The notes beneath the pieces are model-generated. The model was not told the DNA's origin and ran no database searches. It saw nothing but the letters and a program-made list of their open reading frames with translations. A program made the position numbers and the translations under genes. A DNA stretch of 64,000 nucleotides. Source: Gigaspora margarita. Its lineage: Eukaryota > Glomeromycota > Glomeromycetes > Diversisporales > Gigasporaceae. Where the stretch lies: the NCBI GenBank assembly GCA_009809945.1, contig WTPW01001073.1:72052-136051 (forward strand), given 5' to 3'. Of the stretch, positions 12,253 through 23,497 are shown piece by piece. Every line of letters begins with the position of its first letter. The stretch's first letter is position 1.

Positions 12253-12489
12253 TTAAATGGGATTTTCGTTTTTCAATCTTTTTTCTTTTTTCATTATACA
12301 ATTACAAATTTCTTTAACAATTTCATTAAGAAAATCTAGTGACCCTCCATCTTCTAAAGACAATTGAGTAACTTATTTAGCTATTTGAGTCATATCCGAT
12401 GACCTACTGACTTTTCTTGGTTGCTTTACAAATGGTTTATTGTAAATTGATGTTTCGACAAATAGAACATCGAATTCGTTCAGAATTTA
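12253..12489 (-). pseudogene. possible decayed terminal exon, hypothetical protein
   Basis: Read on the minus strand from about 12486 to the stop at 12253, the sequence is protein-like. Segments are FDVLFVETSIYNKPFVKQP, VSRSSDMTQIA and LSLEDGGSLDFLNEIVKEIC, followed by a lysine-rich C-terminus ending KNENPI. One in-frame TAA interrupts it at 12373-12375. Its local composition and helical pattern differ from the surrounding AT-rich DNA. It may be a pseudogene, or the last exon of a gene with a wrongly called base. I do not recognise the family. Confidence 0.35.
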
Positions 12490-12899
12490 TAAAAGTCAAT
12501 TTTTTCCGTATATTCATATGTAGAAAGGCAGGAAAAAATCCGGATAAAAAAACTAAATGTTGGTAAAAGGCTTTGTATTCGCTATTTTATTAATTCTCAC
12601 TAAATATTATAAATTTTAATAGGAATTATGATTTACCGTAACTCACTGGGGCATAATTCAGCGTTATTTATTTGATGTAATGGCCGATTTAATAATTAAT
12701 TTTTCCTAATAGACAATATTTCTTTTCACATAAATAATATGCCCCTTGATACAATATACCCAGGGTAAAAATAAAACCTTTACCTATGTATATTATATAC
12801 TCTTGTATCTTATACAATGATTTACGGTATTTACATATAATATATAATTTAAATATACTTATGTCGTTATTTTTATAAGTTTTGTGTATCAAAATTTTC

Positions 12900-13320
12900 A
12901 TTTTAGGACTACCGGTAGTACCGGTATTTAGGGTTACATTAATATTTTAGGGGCGTAGAGCATTTTTACTTAGAGTAAATCATATTAATTAATTAACTAG
13001 TTTTTGAAATAATCTAATATAGGTGGTAAAACACTGTAGGTTTGTTTATTAAAAGTATTATTAAAATATATTAATATAGATATAATAATAATAACATGTA
13101 AATGCACGAATATCAAAGCTATTTACTAATCAAATTCTATATTGCTATGATCTATTATCATTTAAATACTATATTATCAATTAAATGAATCTAAATCTAT
13201 AGATTTCGGATAATTAATGGTGAATATTAATATTTTGATTTCTTCTAATATAAAAGATCATTTAATTTGTTTGTTGTATAAATATTTCCTCATTATCTTT
13301 TGTTAATTTAATAAAAACAT
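12900..13320. repeat. relic of the BTB-LRR module downstream sequence
   Basis: The blocks TATTTAGGGTTA, GTAGAGCATTTTTACTTA and ATTAATTAACTAGTTTTTGAAATAAT match, in the same order, sequence about 600 bases after the stop of BTB-LRR genes A (21840-21940) and C (44245-44330). No BTB-LRR gene is seen to its left, so this is an orphan fragment of a further module copy. Confidence 0.5.
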
Positions 13321-13645
13321 TTAACTTTTTTGATCAATCAATTTTAAGTCCAAATATAACGTAAAAATCGAAACGAGCTACTTTTTTGCAAAAAACAAAC
13401 AAGAGTAGTTCTAATTTTAATCAGAAAATCAGCCTCTAAAGCTTAATTAAAATGTTTCTTATGAAATTTGCTAACAGATGATATTTTATTCTAAGCTATC
13501 CCTAATTATAACATGTATTCTTAGCTTTAATTTGTCACGCAACTTTTTTATTTAAAGTATGTATTTGTAATCTATAAAATATGATGATCATCATAGTCAG
13601 GTACTGGCGCCCTATACATATGAATTGAAAGCATATGCTTAGTAT

Positions 13646-15333
13646 TTATGATGTATAGACCGTAGAAATATGGTTTTCACGTGTATTGTCATCCATCTTA
13701 GATGTACCCGGTATTTTAATAATTTCTTTATGCCGATTTTTATAAATAAAAAATCCAACGATAAACAAAATCATGGCTAAAATAACTATTCCCACACAAA
13801 TGCCAATTCCAATATATAAGTTGAGGAATTGTGATCTTCTTGACGAGTTTGAGAATTACTGTTACTTTGCACAGTTGGTGAATTTGTTGTTGTGGGTATG
13901 TTGATATTAAAAGTAGTAACCCAAGTATAATTTTGTATGTCAATAATATAAATATTATTTGTGTATAAAATTGTGTTCGAAGTAGATCCTAAGTATGTAA
14001 AATTAAAATAATTTAGATAACTTTTTTAATAGATAAACATATTGTTATTAAATTAATTACCGAATGCAAGTATCATATAAGTTTTATATAATGTAGCAGA
14101 ATGACGTGCAAGTGGTGGAGCTATTGGTCCAGAAATACTTGGGACAGACCACACCCAGGTGTTTGTATTTAATACTGCAATATCAGAAAACACATTATCA
14201 ATGCTTAAAGAAGAATCTAAAGTTGTTGAACCTCCATATATAATAATATTTCCATCCTGAGCTAAAAACAACAATTGGTAAGATCAGATGTCAAAAAAAT
14301 CAAAATTTTAATTGTTAATATAATTCTACTATATCAGATATACAACATACGTACTTAAAACAGCAGAATGAAATGCTCGAGATGCGATAATAGAGCCACC
14401 AGTAAGCTAATTAAAAATATATTTGTAACAATCATATTTTAATTCTTATCATAGGTAATATTAATTGTATACGATACTTACTTTATTAGACCAGGTGTAA
14501 GATTTTGTGTCAAATATTTGAAGCTGCATATTAATATTAAGCGAAGGCAAAACTTTAAGATAAATATGAATTTGAAATTATACAATGCATAATACATAAT
14601 AATGATTATGGTAGCAATAATTATAATAATAATAATAATAATAACATACTTAAGACATACTATTAAGGTTAACAATTGAATTGGAACCACTATGTCCACC
14701 AATATAAATAATAAAACCATTTGGTAATAATGTAGCAGTATAGTCGAGATAAGTCGGAACAGATTGAATTTGTGTTGACCAAGTCATAGTAGTGATATCA
14801 AGTATATTCATGTCATTATAATAAATTGAATTATTATAATTCGCTCCACCAAAAATAAAAATCTTTCCATTACTGTCAATAACAGATTGTATTTTATCAC
14901 GAGATGCAAAGTTAGAATTAAAATTATTAATATTTGGTTTTGACCATTGTGAAGTTTTAGAATCAAATTTATATACTGATGATGTATATGAATAAGAATA
15001 TGTTGTAGCAGTAATTATCCATGTTCGTCCTCCAACCAAAAATACAGTAGAATTATCAAAAGGACTAAGGCATGAACTACCAAGGTTATATCCTACTGGC
15101 ATTATACCATCATTATGCCATGGTGGTGTAAGAATATTAAATGAACTCGATAAGTCAAGATACCAAACTTCATTGGACCTACTTGTAGCCATTTCTCCAC
15201 CAAAGAAATAAGCTCGAGTACCAATTAATGCGCTAGCATGTTGACGTCGTGGACTAGGTACATTTTGGCAAATTACAAAAAAATATGCTGAACTAAATAT
15301 AACAAAAAAAAGGATATAACAAGGTAATTTCAT
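13646..15333 (-). CDS. kelch-repeat membrane protein paralogue, frame offset near C-terminus
   Basis: This is a paralogue of the 1489-3118 gene. On the minus strand I place exons at 15333-14661, 14552-14482, 14406-14355, 14261-14061 and 13988-13646. Exons 3 and 4 are exactly 52 and 201 nt, as in the other gene. The product starts with a signal peptide (MKLPCYILFFVIFSSAYFF). Its blades are marked by YFFGGE, VFLVGG, IFIFGGA, IIYIGGH and IIIYGG. The last exon ends with a helix (IGIGICVGIVILAMILFIVG) and a basic cytosolic tail ending STVYTS. The kelch part and the helix are in different frames: the shift falls in the Ser/Thr/Gln-rich linker at about 13815-13870. It is either a base-calling error or a real one-base lesion that would remove the membrane anchor. 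A small unrecognised intron is less likely. Confidence 0.75.
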
Positions 15334-15620
15334 GAAGATATCTGAGGAAATTTCTCTAATCCGAGCGTATACAGGTGAATAATTAATTTATTATTTGTAT
15401 TTTTTTTTATTTTTTTAGGTTACATTACAGACAACCTCCCTAAATGCAACCCTAAATGCGCACTCTATGGAAAGCCTACTAAATGCACTACGGTATACCA
15501 TTGGTACACAAAATGACATGTGATTTAATGATTTTTTATTGTTTTAGTGCTAGCATAGTATGTTGTTTTTTTAACGCTTTAGCACATTCAATTTGTAGAT
15601 TATTTCTATAAAAGAGGGGC
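15334..15620. other. 5' flank of kelch gene 2
   Basis: No gene is seen. The text around 15410-15500 repeats CCTAAATGC-like words but has no clear element structure. Confidence 0.4.
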
Positions 15621-15623
15621 ATA

Positions 15624-16174
15624 CCGTATTTTCCCCAAATAAGCTACCTTCGAAAATAAGCTACCCCCCCTCTTTTGGTCAAAAAACTCCAAAACGTCTT
15701 TAACCCGAAAATAAGCTACCCTACGATCGACAATAGTCGCTACATAGTAAAGTCAAATTTTTTCTATGTAAATCGATTTAAGTCGCTTAAGTAAACTTAT
15801 TTAGATGATCAAAATACGCATACTCTGAAATTTTTGTCAATATTGGAGAACTTTTTATTATTTGACTTTTGAATTTTACGTTCGGCAAAAAAATTAAAAT
15901 TTTTTAAAAAAATATATTCGACGAACGTAAAAATTAAATGTTAAATAATAAAAGTTCTCCAATATTGACAAAAATTTCAGGATAAGTGTATTTTGACCTT
16001 CCAAAAAGTTTACTTAAGCGACATTAATCGATTTACATAGTAAAATTTGGACTTTACTATGTAACAACTTTCTGCGATTGGCCAAAAATCGATTTTACCC
16101 GAAAATAAGCTACCCCCGATTTTTTGTGTAACTTTTTGTCCAAAAAAAGGTAGCTTATTTTCGGGAAAATACGA
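15624..16174. mobile_element. palindromic Tc1/mariner-like MITE (AATAAGCTACC family, copy 1)
   Basis: TA flanks both ends (15622-15623 and 16175-16176). The inverted ends read CCGTATTTTCCCC and TCGTATTTTCCCG, each followed by AAATAAGCTACC. The whole 550 bp folds on itself: ACTTTTTATTATTTGAC and AAAGTTCTCCAATATTGAC lie in opposite arms. A second copy is at 47946-48553. Confidence 0.65.
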
Positions 16175-16189
16175 TATAGTTTTTTCATT

Positions 16190-16400
16190 AACATTAAGAT
16201 TAGGGTTAATGTTAGAGATAGCTTTTTAGGTAAAATCACCTCACCGACATATTTATTAATACCCCAAGGTGAGTTTAGACTACCGTTTTTTATAATATTC
16301 ATTTTTTCTCATTTTTTCGATTATTTTGCTTCGTCGGGCTGATCCGGGTTGATTATTATGTAATTTGCCCGACTTTAAAGAACTTCCTATAAAAGGCAAT
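16190..16400. mobile_element. partial MITE of the GTCTAAAGC family
   Basis: Internal words of the family seen whole at 25157, 31635 and 48235 appear here in order: TTAGGGTTA, then AATACCCCAAGGTGAGTTTAGA, then CTTCGTCGGGCTGATCCG. The typical GGGG-ACGTCTAAAGC ends are missing, so the copy is truncated or worn. Confidence 0.5.
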
Positions 16401-17880
16401 AAAACAAAGGGCTAATCTGCTAATAAAGTAGTGTAACCAAATATGCTAGAATAACAAAGCTGTAATAGAAAATATTATAACCGAACAAACGTGCTTATCA
16501 TTATTATGTAAAGAAAAAGCAATAAGTTTACCGCTCAGGTCCAATGAACTTTTGCGCCAACATATAAAACTAATAGTAAATTTTTAATTTTCTTTCTAGT
16601 AACACATTTTCCGTTATACTGTATGTACATAGAAAATAAACGAAGTCACCATTTTATTAATTGTTGCTATCAATTTAAGATAAAAAAATTTTTTAAATAA
16701 AAATTGTGTTTTTAGTGGCTTATTCAACGCATAGCCTTGTTTCTATTTTTAATTAAATATAGGGCTTGTATTTCTATAAAAAAGTGTATTTCCTAATAAG
16801 TAATATAGTAATTTCATTTTTCTAATCAAACTGATTTCTTTGCGGGCAAATGATTTACCGGGAAAATTTGTTATTTATCAAATAAAATTTCGAAAAAAAT
16901 GAGATATCAAAAACTATATCATGTCAGCAAAATAAATTTTTAATATAATTGTTTTGGTGAAATGGTAATTCAGAAAAATGGATTTTGTGATACTGATCCG
17001 TAACCTACGATTTCGGCAAGTGTTGTAAGCCGTAAAGCTGTAATGCTATTATACCGTTATGCCGTTAAGTATAATACTTTAATGTCGCTGTATATAGCCT
17101 TATTGTGTTTAACTATTGTAATACTGCAATGATATAGAATAGTATTTCGCAAATGTCACAGTCAAACATCAGTTATATTTCCACTAAATTTTATCTCAAT
17201 CTAAGTTATATCCCCACAATTTAGCAGGCAAACATCCGATATTTGTTAAATTTTTACATCAATTATTTCTATATCAGTTATGTATCTAAATCGCTTTAGA
17301 AAAAATGAGTGACGTAACTGTGGTTTGGTTTAAATAACAAGATATCACATAGTAAAATAAGCAATGTTTAATTATTCACTTTCTTTTAAAAAAGGTCATT
17401 TAGTCTTTAAGATTTGAATTGATTTCCCTATACAATTAAGATTATTAATTAGTCTATATTCAAAATTCTGTTATAAATTTCTTTAAACATTTCTGCATAC
17501 AATAAAGAGCATAAATTAGTGCATAACATGTTAACTATTAATCTGATATGCTAGTTCATCAAAGATATTCTTAAACATATCCCTAATAGTTAAATGGCTA
17601 AACTTGTACCTTTATCACTTTATCTAGAAAAAAATAGAATCCAGTGTTTATATTCCTTAATATTAAAATAAAAACATGTAACTTGATTATCTATCAATTT
17701 GCATATGAGTAAAAGTTACATGTTTTATTTTTGATTTTGCATTCACATTCAATTTTTTGGCAGAATGACTACAAATTGTCTAAAACCCTTATTTTTGATA
17801 TTTAGTACAAAGTCAATCAAAACTTATAATTTATATGTTCCACATTTTCAATTTATGTTAATTATTAATTGAATGTGTCA
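16401..17880. other. AT-rich stretch without a supported gene
   Basis: I find no credible gene. A loose hairpin built on AACATGTAACTT and AAGTTACATGTT lies at about 17673-17725. Confidence 0.4.
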
Positions 17881-18610
17881 TTCATTAATTAAGTAAATAG
17901 CGTATATCGTTTAAAATCAGTATGAGCTTGCAGAATGCTGAATCATTCACATTTTCTTGAACATAGCGAGTTATTTCAGTGTTATTTCTACCGCAAGAGC
18001 TTTGCTTAATGCTGTAATCTATTTTTAACATTCTATGTGCAGTTGCTTGATGTATTGCGCAATATTACTTCATAAAATTTTTCAATATAGTGAATTTGTG
18101 TTTCTAAACGAATTTTATCTTCAGATCTTGCTTGAGTATGTGCAGTTCTTCTGTCGTACCGATACGATGAATTTTGAAAGTATTAACATCATTATTTAAA
18201 GGTTTAATTATACTAAAAGTCTAAATTTTTAATACATTTAATATTATTGTTGGTTAAGATAGGAAAAAGTATATAAAAACCTAAATTTTAGTTAATAGAA
18301 AGTTTTTGAAGGTTTTGAACATTTTATTTAGAACGTCCAATATTAATATGTTAGTTAATTTTTGAGATCTATCCACGAATTTAAAGTACAGTTTCATTAT
18401 TTAATTAAATTTCCAGATTTATGAGAACACTTTGTATCTATATATGCACTTCATAAGTTATTGGGTCAATTGTCAATAATTGATTTAATTCTATGTGTGA
18501 TTTTTCATGAAGATTTAAATGTTTATGGTCATCTTGTTCAAGCTCATTCATTATTCTGATCAATTTTGATACTTTATCTATATCTATAATCAATTCTTCA
18601 TATCAGCAAA
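17880..18610 (-). pseudogene. relic of the minus-strand hypothetical gene upstream of BTB-LRR A
   Basis: The minus strand of 17980-18200 reads in pieces as protein (AHTQARSEDKIRLETQIHYI). The plus-strand words TCAATATAGTGAA and TCTGTCGTACCGATACGATGAATTT match the relic at 35860-36060. The part at 18500-18610 matches the left end of the open minus-strand exon at 39318-39602. It also contains ATATCAGC (18600-18607), the uninterrupted version of the site where the hAT-like element sits in module C. Confidence 0.5.
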
Positions 18611-18801
18611 CCGTTTTCTAAGTTTCTTTACAAGAAATTTTGTTTAAATAATATTACAGTGTATGAACATAACAGAAGAACTTAATTTCCATTATGTCAT
18701 AAGTTTATACACTTATTATTTGAATAAGTGCAGAAGTGTAAAATAATACGTATGTTTGTTGTATGTTATCTGATACATATGTATCGTATCACAAAATTAT
18801 A

Positions 18802-18893
18802 GTTTAGTGTGACAAACAAATTACATAACCGACCTTGTATGTACTAATATAAAATCAACCTATGTATCCATCTGTTAATTTTTACTCGCAAAC
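18802..18893 (+). promoter_or_regulatory. conserved 5' block of BTB-LRR genes
   Basis: GTTTAGTGTGACAAACAA lies about 85 bases before the ATG of gene A. It recurs before gene C (41030-41048) and, slightly changed, before gene B (33086-33102). The start context is also shared: CTCGCAAACATG in A and C, TTCACAAACATG in B. This is conserved duplicated sequence and probably includes the 5' UTR. A specific regulatory role is not shown. Confidence 0.35.
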
Positions 18894-21248
18894 ATGAATA
18901 ATGAACCTATTCAAAATTTTTCAAATTTGGTTGAAAAACCTAAAGACTTTGATGTAAAAATTAAAGTTGGTAAAACCCCAAATATTAAAGAATTTAAAGC
19001 TCATTCTATTATCTTGTCGGCAAGATCGGATTACTTTAAAACTGCATTATCATCACGATGGGCAAAGAGAGAGGATGGATTTATCATTTTTAATAAACCT
19101 AATATTTCTCCACCTGTGTTTGAAATTCTTATAAAGTAAGTTTATATTTTTATGTTAAATTTCAATTCAATTGTCTGTAAAACTAATAAATGCCTCCCAT
19201 ATATAAATAAAAAAATTTTCTATGACATTAAATTGAAAAATTGCTTTATTTTCCATAAAATGAATAGTTATATTTATACAGGAACATTTTCCAATAATAA
19301 TGAAGTAAACCGTTTCGATATTTTTATTGCAGCTGATGAAGTTGGACTAGTCGAAATTAATCAATAAATAAAAAAACATTTGAAAAATGAAGTATTTGGA
19401 TATTTTAGGCAAGGTAAATTTCTCAAAGCATTGGAATTTTATGAAGAAATTTTCGAAACCATCCCGCATAGTATTGAAGATCAAAAAAATGCTTCAAAAT
19501 GGGATTTCTCTAATTATGGATTTGGATTAGAAGAAATAAATGAGTTATCAAAGGTGCTTTGCAATAAAACCACGTTGACTTTCTTGGATCTTAGCAACAT
19601 TGAACTTGAATCTAGAGGAAAGGTTGGAGTAAAGGTATTAGCAGATGCACTTTGTAAAAACTCCACGTTAACTTCTTTGAATCTTAGTTCGAATATGCTT
19701 GGGTCAGAAGGAGGAAAAGTATTAGCAGATACACTTTGCAAGAACTCCATATTAAAAGATTTGAATCTTAGTTATAATAATCTTGGATCAAAAGGAGGAA
19801 AAGAATTAGCTGACGCACTTTGCAAGAACACAGCACTGAAAGATTTGAATATTAGTCATAATTATCTTGGAATAAAAGCAGGAAAAGCATTAGCAAATAC
19901 ACTTTGCAAGAACTCCACTCTGACTTCTTTGAATCTTAGATCTAATTATCTTCGTTCAGAAGGAGGAAAGGCATTGGCAAATGCGCTTTGCAAGAATTCC
20001 ACGCTGAAAAATTTGAATCTTGGCAGTAATTGCATAGGTTCAGAAGGAGGAAAAGCATTAGCAAATGCACTCTGTAAGAACACTATGCTAATTTCTTTGG
20101 ATATTTGTCATAATTCAATAGCATCAGGTGGAAAAGCATTGATAAATGCACTTTGCAAGAACTCGGTGCTAAAATATTTGAATCTTAGTCGTAACAATCT
20201 TAGATCAAAAGAAGGAAAAGAATTAGCAGATGCACTTTGCAAGAACTCCGCACTGAAAGATTTGAATCTTAGTTATAATCATCTTGGATTAGAAGGAGTA
20301 AAGGCATTAACAGATGCCCTTTACAAGAACTCCACACTAACTTCTTTGAATCTTGGCTTTAATTTTCTTGGGTCAGAAGTAGGAAAAGCATTAGCAGATG
20401 CACTTTACAAAAACTCCACACTAACTTCTTTGAATCTTGAAAATAATCGTCTTGGATCAGAAGGAGGAAAAGCATTAGCAGATGCACTTTGCAAAAACTC
20501 AATATTGACTTCTTTGAATCTTAGTAAAAATGATCTTGAATCAGAAGGAGGAAAAGCAGTAATAAATGCACTTTACAAGAACTCCAAGCTGACTTCTTTG
20601 GATATTAAAGGCAATAATCTTGGATCAGGAGAAGGGAAAGCATTAGCAGATGTACTTTACAAAAACTCTACACTGACATCTTTGAATCTTTGCTTTAATA
20701 ATTTTGGACCAAAAGGAGGAAAAACGTTAGCAGATGCACTTTATAAGAACTTTACACTGACATATTTGAATCTTCAAGAATGTTATCTTGGATCAGAAGG
20801 AGGAAAAACAATAGCAAATGCACTTTGCAAGAATTTCACACTGAAAAATTTGATACTTAGTTATAATGATCTTGGATCAAAAGGAGGAAAAGCATTGGCA
20901 GATGCACTTTGCAAAAACTTGACACTAATTTCTTTGGATCTTAGAGCTAATAATCTTGGTTCAGAAGAAGGAAAAGCAATAGCAAATGCACTTTGCAAAA
21001 ACTCTACATTAAAAGATTTGAATCTTAGTTTTAATAATATTGGGCTAGATGGAGGAAAAGCATTAGCAAAAGCACTTTGCAAAAACTTCACACTTAAAGT
21101 TTTGAGGCTTAATTATAATAATATTGGATCAGAAGGAGAAAAAGCATTAGCAGATTCACTTTGCAAGAACTCTACGCTAACTGAATTGTATCTTGACTTT
21201 AAATTAATATCAACCAATCCAAATTTAAATATTGCTAATATGATTTAA
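18894..21248 (+). CDS. BTB-LRR protein A (740 codons, one in-frame stop)
   Basis: Exons are 18894-19135 and 19268-21248, with a 132-nt GT-AG intron. The joined length is 741 codons. Residues 19-125 form a BTB/POZ domain (DFDVKIKVG, then HSIILSARSDYFKTALSSRW, then IYTGTFSNNNEV). About 19-20 leucine-rich repeats of 28 residues follow, of ribonuclease-inhibitor type (ADALCKNSTLTSLNLSSN, LGSEGGKA). BTB domains commonly bind cullin-3 and LRRs bind protein partners, so a substrate adaptor role is plausible but inferred. One TAA at 19365-19367 replaces the CAA present in copies B and C, just after the BTB domain. It separates BTB from LRR. The 622-codon LRR frame beyond it is fully open. Copy C is the closest relative. 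Confidence 0.8.
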
Positions 21249-23029
21249 TAAATTAGAATATAAAAATATATTGGTCAAATCTTGATATAGTTATTAGCTC
21301 AAAAAGCAACAATTTATAATTATAAAAGTTGTACCTATAAGGTCAAATTTTATATGGTTTATATAGTTAGAGTTTAAAAATAATGTGAATATATTAAGAT
21401 TGTGACTATATCAAGAGTAAATATAATGAGGTAAACAATTATAAATTATATTATATTACATTTAAATACAAAATTTATCTATTAATATATTTTTGTAAAA
21501 TTATTCAATTGAATTTGAATTTAGATTTTATATTACTAACATTTATTATAAAATGCACCTATAGTGATTTTGCACCTATTATACAGTTATATCTGAGTTA
21601 TATAACTCTTTTTTTCTAGAGCATTTTGGAGATATAACTAAGGTAGATATAACTCAATATATAAAACATATAAAAACATATAAAAAAAGAAATTTATCTT
21701 GTTTAAATCTGGAGATATAACTCAAACTGAGATATGACACAAGAGGATATAACCCAGGTATAACTATATTTTTATAGATTTTTCTCAATTTTTATAAGTT
21801 TGTATATAAAATTTTTATTTCAAATTATTTATCTAGAATTAGTATTTAGGGTTAGAATTTGGGTTTTGGAAATGTTTTTAAGGGTGTAGAGCATTTTTAC
21901 TTAAAGCACACATACTAATTAATTGACTAGTTTTTGAAATAATATAAACATAGTTGACAAATTAGTAGGTGCATTTTAATAAATGTCCTTACTAAATTAT
22001 ACAGTAAACTTAAAAGAGAAAAGAACTATATTATTATCAGGAAACTGTAATTTTGTAAGTTGAAAATTTATAAAATTATATATATTTAAGCAAAAATATA
22101 TGCTTTATACTTATTTGAATAATAACAAATAAAACAATTTGAAGCACAAATATTATATTAATTAATAATAAAATAATAAACTATAGCTAATATTGTATAA
22201 TAAATTTCAATTATTATAAAACACACCTATGGTGTTTTACACCATAGGTAAATTAGATTTGCAAATCTGTGTAACAAAACCAAAAAAATAAACAATAAAT
22301 AAATTTAAATTACTTTAGGGTTAGGGTGAGGCCTGGGATTTTATTGGGGCAATAGTATATACAAAATTTAGCAAGGAATTTTTTTTATTAGAGCCCCAAA
22401 GATGGTTTTATAAGCAAAATTTAGAGATATGAACGTTTTTTTAAAAAAATAAACAAAAAAAATAAAATTTTATGCTATACCTGATCTTAAATTTTGATTG
22501 GCTATTCTAATATTATTGTGTAATATGGTGTTCAACACCATAGGTGCATTTTAGTAAACTTGATAAATTTTGCTAAATTTTAATCTGATTTATAAAAATA
22601 TTCTTGGTTGCCTAAAGTTGAAATAATTTATAGCATTATAGATTGTTTATATTTTTTTATATTTTTATTATACTATTTCAAAATATCTAAATACTAAATA
22701 ATATTAACATTTAAAATTATTTTTAGTAGCTAAAATTATTTTATTATTCAAATTATTTCTAGTAGCTAAAAATATTTTTAATAGCTAAAAATATTTTTAA
22801 TAGTCAAAATTGGTTTTGTATGCAATAATTTTTGTTTATATATGGCTAATATTTCTTTATCTAGTTCAAACTTGACTTCAGAACTTGAATCTTTATTAAA
22901 GATCTTTTAAATCAAATATAGAACTTCAACTTGAATTTGTATTTGTATCTAGCATGGTATTAAAAACTATAAATAAACCCAAGTTGTATATATAAATATT
23001 AAAACAAATAATTAAGAGATAATTTTGAC

Positions 23030-23061
<32 letters not shown>

Positions 23062-23497
23062 TGGATTGATTTATAATACATTTCTAATTTTATCTTTACT
23101 ATAAATTTTTGCTAAAAACTTTTATAAAAAATAATTAATATACTAAATAATGCTTAAATGCAAAATAAAAAAAGATGTGGTAATAACTTATCATAAGTGG
23201 TTATATCCTTCTGTTATTCAATATGATTAAGTTTGTGTACATTTAATTGCAATGTCTACTATAAAGTTATCCTGTTACTTGTTATTCCAATGATACATAG
23301 TTGACCTATTTTTCATGGAGTTATTTCAAAGCTATTATAAATTACTGTAAATAATTCTCAAATCTTATTTGTTATTTCAGTGGAACATAATGTATGGTTA
23401 AGGTTGAGCCAGTTTTTATTATAAATTCTATTATAAATTACTGTAAATATTTGTTTTAAAACCTATTTACTATTCTAGTAATGTCAGTATTTGTTAA
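21249..23497. repeat. duplicated 3' flank of BTB-LRR A (matches 43677-45690)
   Basis: This stretch runs parallel to the sequence after gene C, in the same order. Shared blocks include ATATAAAAATATAT after the stop, GTATAGAGCATTTTTACTTAA-type text, AATATTCTTGGTTGCCTAAAG, and TAATAATAAT microsatellites. Differences are insertions: a MITE at about 22210-22555 here, and a 120-bp MITE in the C copy. I see no gene. Confidence 0.7.
22210..22555. mobile_element. MITE with CACCTATGGTGTT ends
   Basis: The inverted ends are AAAACACACCTATGGTGTT and AAAATGCACCTATGGTGTT. The interior carries TTTAGGGTTAGGGTGAGG and ATACCTGATCTTAAATTTTG, echoed by a fragment inside the hAT-like element at 40200-40400. The duplicated flank of gene C lacks it (about 44590), supporting an insertion in module A. 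Confidence 0.55.
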
